This document shows positions 6,487-8,114 of a stretch of 8,114 nucleotides of DNA, piece by piece. The translations under genes were made by a program, and so were the position numbers. Within the stretch, counting starts at the first letter, position 1, and the number at the start of each line of letters is the position of its first letter. The DNA comes from Clostridiales bacterium (GTDB lineage: Bacteria > Bacillota > Clostridia > Oscillospirales > Oscillospiraceae), in the NCBI GenBank assembly GCA_003533405.1, contig DQDL01000026.1:1-8114 (forward strand), read 5' to 3'. The notes beneath the pieces were generated by a model, which worked only from the letters and a program-made list of their open reading frames with translations, made no database searches and had not been told where the DNA came from.

Positions 6487-7480
6487 ATTTCGGTTTAAAG
6501 TTGCTAAGCGGGTTTGCCTCGGAGGCAAGCCGCAGCTCGGAATTATCAACATGGGTATAGATTTGTGTGGTATTGAGGTTGTCATGCCCAAGAAGCTCTT
6601 GAAGCGTCCTCACATCAACACCGTTTTGAAGCATCAAGGTTGCCGCTGTGTGACGCAGCTTGTGCGAGGAGTATTTGTCGGCATCCAGTCCGGCTCTTTT
6701 GAGAGACACCTTGACCATGCTGTGCACAGCCTCACGGCTCATGCGGGTGCGCCTGTTTGACAGAAACAGTGCGTTTTTGTCGATTGCCGCAATATTTTTC
6801 CGAACCTCAAGATAATTGTTGATAGCCTCAGCGCATGCATCGTTTATATATATGATGCGTTCCTTACTGCCTTTACCGAATACTCTTATGTGGTCGACTC
6901 TGATATCGGACAGATTAAGACCGACTATCTCAGATATTCGCAGCCCGCAGTTAAGAAAAATACAGAGGATGCAGTAGTCACGCTCTTTGTTTTTGCCATC
7001 TACAGAGGAGAGGAGGGCTTGAGCTTCCGGCAGGGTGAGGTAGCGGGGAAGTGTGTGCGGAATTTTCGGCACATCAAGGTCTTGAAGCGGATTTGTATCA
7101 AGGAGTTTTGCCTTGACAGTCAGGTATTTATAAAAGCTTCTGAGCGTTGAGACCTTGCGTGCACGGGTGGAGGCTTTAGTACCATACTCAACCTCACGAC
7201 TGCGCTGGTTCTTGACCTTATCACGGGTCATGAAAGAGAGATACTCGTAAGCCTCTGTGACAGTAACGGATTTTACGAAATTCAGATCAATATCAGAAAT
7301 TGAGATATCCTCAAGCTCAGTGTTGCGAGGGACGATACCACGCTGAATTTTCAAAAACCTAAAAAAGTTCCGCAGATCGAGATAGTATTCATCAACTGTT
7401 TTTCTCGAATGACCTTTAATAGTCTCGTGATATGTCAAAAAGCCCTTGATAATATCCGGCGCTTCGGTTCTGTAATCCAT
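6485..7480 (-). CDS. Xer-like tyrosine recombinase
   Basis: This is a 331-residue site-specific tyrosine recombinase that cuts and rejoins DNA through a 3'-phosphotyrosine. Residues 8-125 form the SAM-like core-binding domain and 145-315 the catalytic domain. The full active site is visible: R181 in GLRISE, K203 in the FGKGSKER beta-hairpin, H273 and R276 in HKLRHT, H299 in LLGHDNLNTT, and nucleophile Y308 in QIYTH. It is somewhat longer than typical XerC/XerD (about 300) owing to extra sequence between helices at residues 48-100. The ATG at 7480 is preferred because GGAG lies six bases upstream. The in-frame TTG at 7492 would add four residues but overlaps that site. It has its own promoter and its own strong terminator, so it is monocistronic. 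It could be the chromosome-dimer resolvase, a second Xer paralogue, or an integrase remnant; the XerC/XerD label cannot be settled by eye. Confidence 0.9.
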   Translation of the reverse strand: MDYRTEAPDIIKGFLTYHETIKGHSRKTVDEYYLDLRNFFRFLKIQRGIVPRNTELEDISISDIDLNFVKSVTVTEAYEYLSFMTRDKVKNQRSREVEYGTKASTRARKVSTLRSFYKYLTVKAKLLDTNPLQDLDVPKIPHTLPRYLTLPEAQALLSSVDGKNKERDYCILCIFLNCGLRISEIVGLNLSDIRVDHIRVFGKGSKERIIYINDACAEAINNYLEVRKNIAAIDKNALFLSNRRTRMSREAVHSMVKVSLKRAGLDADKYSSHKLRHTAATLMLQNGVDVRTLQELLGHDNLNTTQIYTHVDNSELRLASEANPLSNFKPK

Positions 7481-7511
7481 AGTCTGCTCCAATCATCTAA
7501 TCACTGTACCC

Positions 7512-7541
7512 ATTATAACAGGGAAGCTATAAACCTGTCTA
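7512..7541 (-). promoter_or_regulatory. Sigma-A-type promoter for the recombinase
   Basis: On the - strand, TAGACA (7541-7536, five of six to consensus) and a perfect TATAAT (7517-7512) are 18 bases apart, and a TGT before the -10 makes it an extended -10. Transcription should start near 7505, about 25 bases before the ATG. The same TGTTATAAT string occurs at the pfp promoter. Confidence 0.75.
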
Positions 7542-7562
7542 TTGACAAATCAACTAAAAATT

Positions 7563-7587
7563 AAACAAAATATATCATATTTTGTTT
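7563..7587. repeat. AT-rich perfect inverted repeat upstream of the recombinase gene
   Basis: Eleven-base arms AAACAAAATAT (7563-7573) and ATATTTTGTTT (7577-7587) flank the three-base centre ATC. It lies about 80 bases upstream of the recombinase start. Its size (25 bp, or 29 bp if the next imperfect pairs are counted) is in the range of a Xer/dif-type recombination site, although it does not obviously match the Bacillus dif sequence. It could also be a regulator binding site. Only one G:C pair per arm makes it a poor terminator. Confidence 0.55.
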
Positions 7588-7689
7588 GAAATGTCCGTGG
7601 TGGGGAGTGCAAAGCTTCACCATCTTAATTACAGTGTGCGCCACGCAGAGATTTGCGACATGCTGTGCAGCATAGTGCACAATTAGGTA
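7588..7689. other. Transition segment without a recognisable gene
   Basis: This is mixed-composition DNA between the AT-rich repeat and the G+C-rich block. It contains TGTGCA (7664-7669) mirrored by TGCACA (7676-7681) around six bases, and TGGTG (7598-7602) mirrored by CACCA (7618-7622). A GCAAAGC heptamer at 7609-7615 recurs three times in the adjoining block. No ribosome-binding site or protein motif is evident on either strand. Confidence 0.4.
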
Positions 7690-7696
7690 ATCCCCG

Positions 7697-7718
7697 TGTC
7701 GCCGCCGCAGCGGCGACA
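7697..7718. repeat. Hairpin with CGCA loop
   Basis: TGTCGCCGC and GCGGCGACA pair over nine bases around the loop CGCA (7706-7709). No T-run follows on either strand, so it does not resemble an intrinsic terminator. The same CGCA tetraloop recurs at 7969-7972. Confidence 0.7.
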
Positions 7719-7731
7719 AAAACCCCTTTTT

Positions 7732-7794
7732 CCTCGGGGGGCGCAAAGCGCCACAAAAAGCCCGCCGAAGGGCGGGCGCCAAAGCCCCCCGAGG
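7732..7794. repeat. Multibranched palindrome (outer stem enclosing two hairpins)
   Basis: CCTCGGGGGGC (7732-7742) is exactly complementary to GCCCCCCGAGG (7784-7794). Between them lie GGCGC-AAA-GCGCC (7740-7752, sharing three bases with the outer stem) and GCCCGCC-GAAG-GGCGGGC (7760-7777), linked by ACAAAAA (7753-7759). The arrangement folds as a three-way junction with all-A linkers. Confidence 0.65.
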
Positions 7795-7816
7795 GGAGCG
7801 GAGGGGGCGACCAGAG

Positions 7817-7829
7817 GGGGCAAAGCCCC
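7817..7829. repeat. AAA triloop hairpin
   Basis: GGGGC-AAA-GCCCC is a five-pair all-G:C stem with a three-A loop. It is the same design as 7740-7752. Confidence 0.55.
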
Positions 7830-7837
7830 GCAGCGGA

Positions 7838-7878
7838 GCGCAAGGGCGCCCACAGGGCGCACGACTTGACCCTTGCGC
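7838..7878. repeat. Long-range stem
   Basis: GCGCAAGGG (7838-7846) is exactly complementary to CCCTTGCGC (7870-7878), with 23 bases between. The first T's after the 131-base T-free tract fall at 7866-7867 and then in the 3' arm of this stem, pairing with A's in the 5' arm. Confidence 0.55.
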
Positions 7879-7960
7879 AAAGCGAGGAGCGGCGCCCACG
7901 GCGGGAGGGGCAAGGCGAGCGGGGGAACGCCCGGCACCCGGGAGCGGGCGCCGGCCGGCC

Positions 7961-7980
7961 GCCCCCATCGCAATGGGGGC
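7961..7980. repeat. Hairpin with CGCA loop
   Basis: GCCCCCAT and ATGGGGGC form a perfect eight-pair stem around CGCA. The loop matches the hairpin at 7697-7718. It directly follows GGCCGGCC (7952-7959), itself a palindrome. Confidence 0.65.
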
Positions 7981-8001
7981 TGGCCATGGCGACGAGGATA
8001 A

Positions 8002-8027
8002 AAGGCGGCGCCGGAACAAGCCGCCTT
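8002..8027. repeat. Eight-pair stem with ten-base loop
   Basis: AAGGCGGC (8002-8009) pairs perfectly with GCCGCCTT (8020-8027). The loop GCCGGAACAA is A-rich at its 3' half. Confidence 0.55.
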
Positions 8028-8053
8028 CCGAGGAGAGGCGCATACATTTTTGG

Positions 8054-8082
8054 CCTTGCAGCCGCCATCAGGCGGCGCAAGG
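8054..8082. repeat. Twelve-pair stem with one bulged A
   Basis: CCTTGC, bulged A at 8060, then GCCGCC (8061-8066) pair with GGCGGC (8071-8076) and GCAAGG (8077-8082) around the loop ATCA. The T-run lies 5' of the stem on +, so it is not a terminator in that direction. Confidence 0.6.
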
Positions 8083-8114
8083 CGCAGGCCGCAAGGGGGC
8101 GCTCCCCCCGAAGC

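Larger units (their letters stand above)
7690..8114. other. G+C-rich hairpin-dense block, candidate structured RNA or repeat element
   Basis: Composition changes abruptly here. By hand count, 7735-8114 holds 282 G or C of 380 bases (about 74%), with 77 A against 21 T on the + strand. From 7735 to 7865 there are 131 consecutive bases with no T but 31 A. Stems are built almost wholly of G and C, and loops and linkers are A-rich, as in folded RNAs read from the + strand. At least eight near-perfect short-loop stems are visible; the larger ones are listed separately. Long open frames on the - strand encode only low-complexity Ala/Pro/Arg/Gly sequence and are not credible genes. The block runs off the window edge. 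No match to tRNA, tmRNA, RNase P or SRP RNA signatures is apparent. Whether it is transcribed is unknown. Confidence 0.6.

Noticed and set aside
7481..7492. TTG at 7492 as the recombinase start
   Set aside because: The codon overlaps the GGAG that serves ATG at 7480, and no other ribosome-binding site precedes it.
7561..8080. Overlapping - strand open frames of 96-160 codons in the G+C-rich block
   Set aside because: All three frames are open because T-poor, G+C-rich DNA lacks stop codons. The products are Ala/Pro/Arg/Gly low-complexity, with no ribosome-binding site or domain, and the hairpin structure explains the sequence better.
7690..8114. CRISPR array, RNase P RNA, tmRNA, SRP RNA or rRNA
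   Set aside because: There are no evenly spaced identical repeats with unique spacers, and none of the conserved core sequences of those RNAs can be recognised on either strand.

Overview
The window reads as chromosomal DNA of an endospore-forming anaerobic Firmicute of class Clostridia, perhaps a gut Oscillospirales-type lineage. The pointers are a cotJ spore-coat operon, a clostridial-type pyrophosphate-dependent phosphofructokinase (PFP), a class II aldolase, purine-rich Shine-Dalgarno sites before every gene, and frequent GTG and TTG starts. The taxonomic placement is an inference from gene content, not from a marker gene.

Layout. (1) Positions 1-1134, + strand: a probable mother-cell sporulation promoter, a fused CotJA-CotJB coat protein, and the manganese catalase CotJC. 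(2) Positions 1134-1170: a bidirectional terminator. (3) Positions 1184-3744, - strand: PFP followed by a sodium:glutamate/dicarboxylate symporter, with a weak terminator lying on the PFP stop codon. (4) Positions 3745-3867: an AT-rich divergent control region with two overlapping sigma-A-type promoters, one for PFP and one for aldolase. PFP makes fructose-1,6-bisphosphate and aldolase cleaves it, so two consecutive glycolytic steps share one regulatory region. (5) Positions 3868-6445, + strand: aldolase, then a 534-residue membrane protein. That protein is clearly derived from a Zn/Cd-type (P1B-2) P-type ATPase, but its actuator domain is nearly gone and almost every catalytic motif is altered. 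(6) Positions 6444-6486: a strong bidirectional terminator containing the stop codons of both flanking genes. (7) Positions 6485-7480, - strand: a Xer-like tyrosine recombinase with a complete active site and its own promoter. (8) Positions 7481-8114: no credible protein gene. An AT-rich inverted repeat lies about 80 bp upstream of the recombinase. From about 7690 to the window end there is a G+C-rich block (about 74% G+C) packed with short-loop hairpins. Within it, 131 consecutive + strand bases contain no T.

The two most notable items are the apparently intact but catalytically dismantled P-type ATPase cotranscribed with aldolase, and the G+C-rich hairpin block. The block's A-rich loops and near absence of T on one strand look like selection for a folded + strand RNA or single-stranded DNA. 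The rest is ordinary core metabolism and sporulation.
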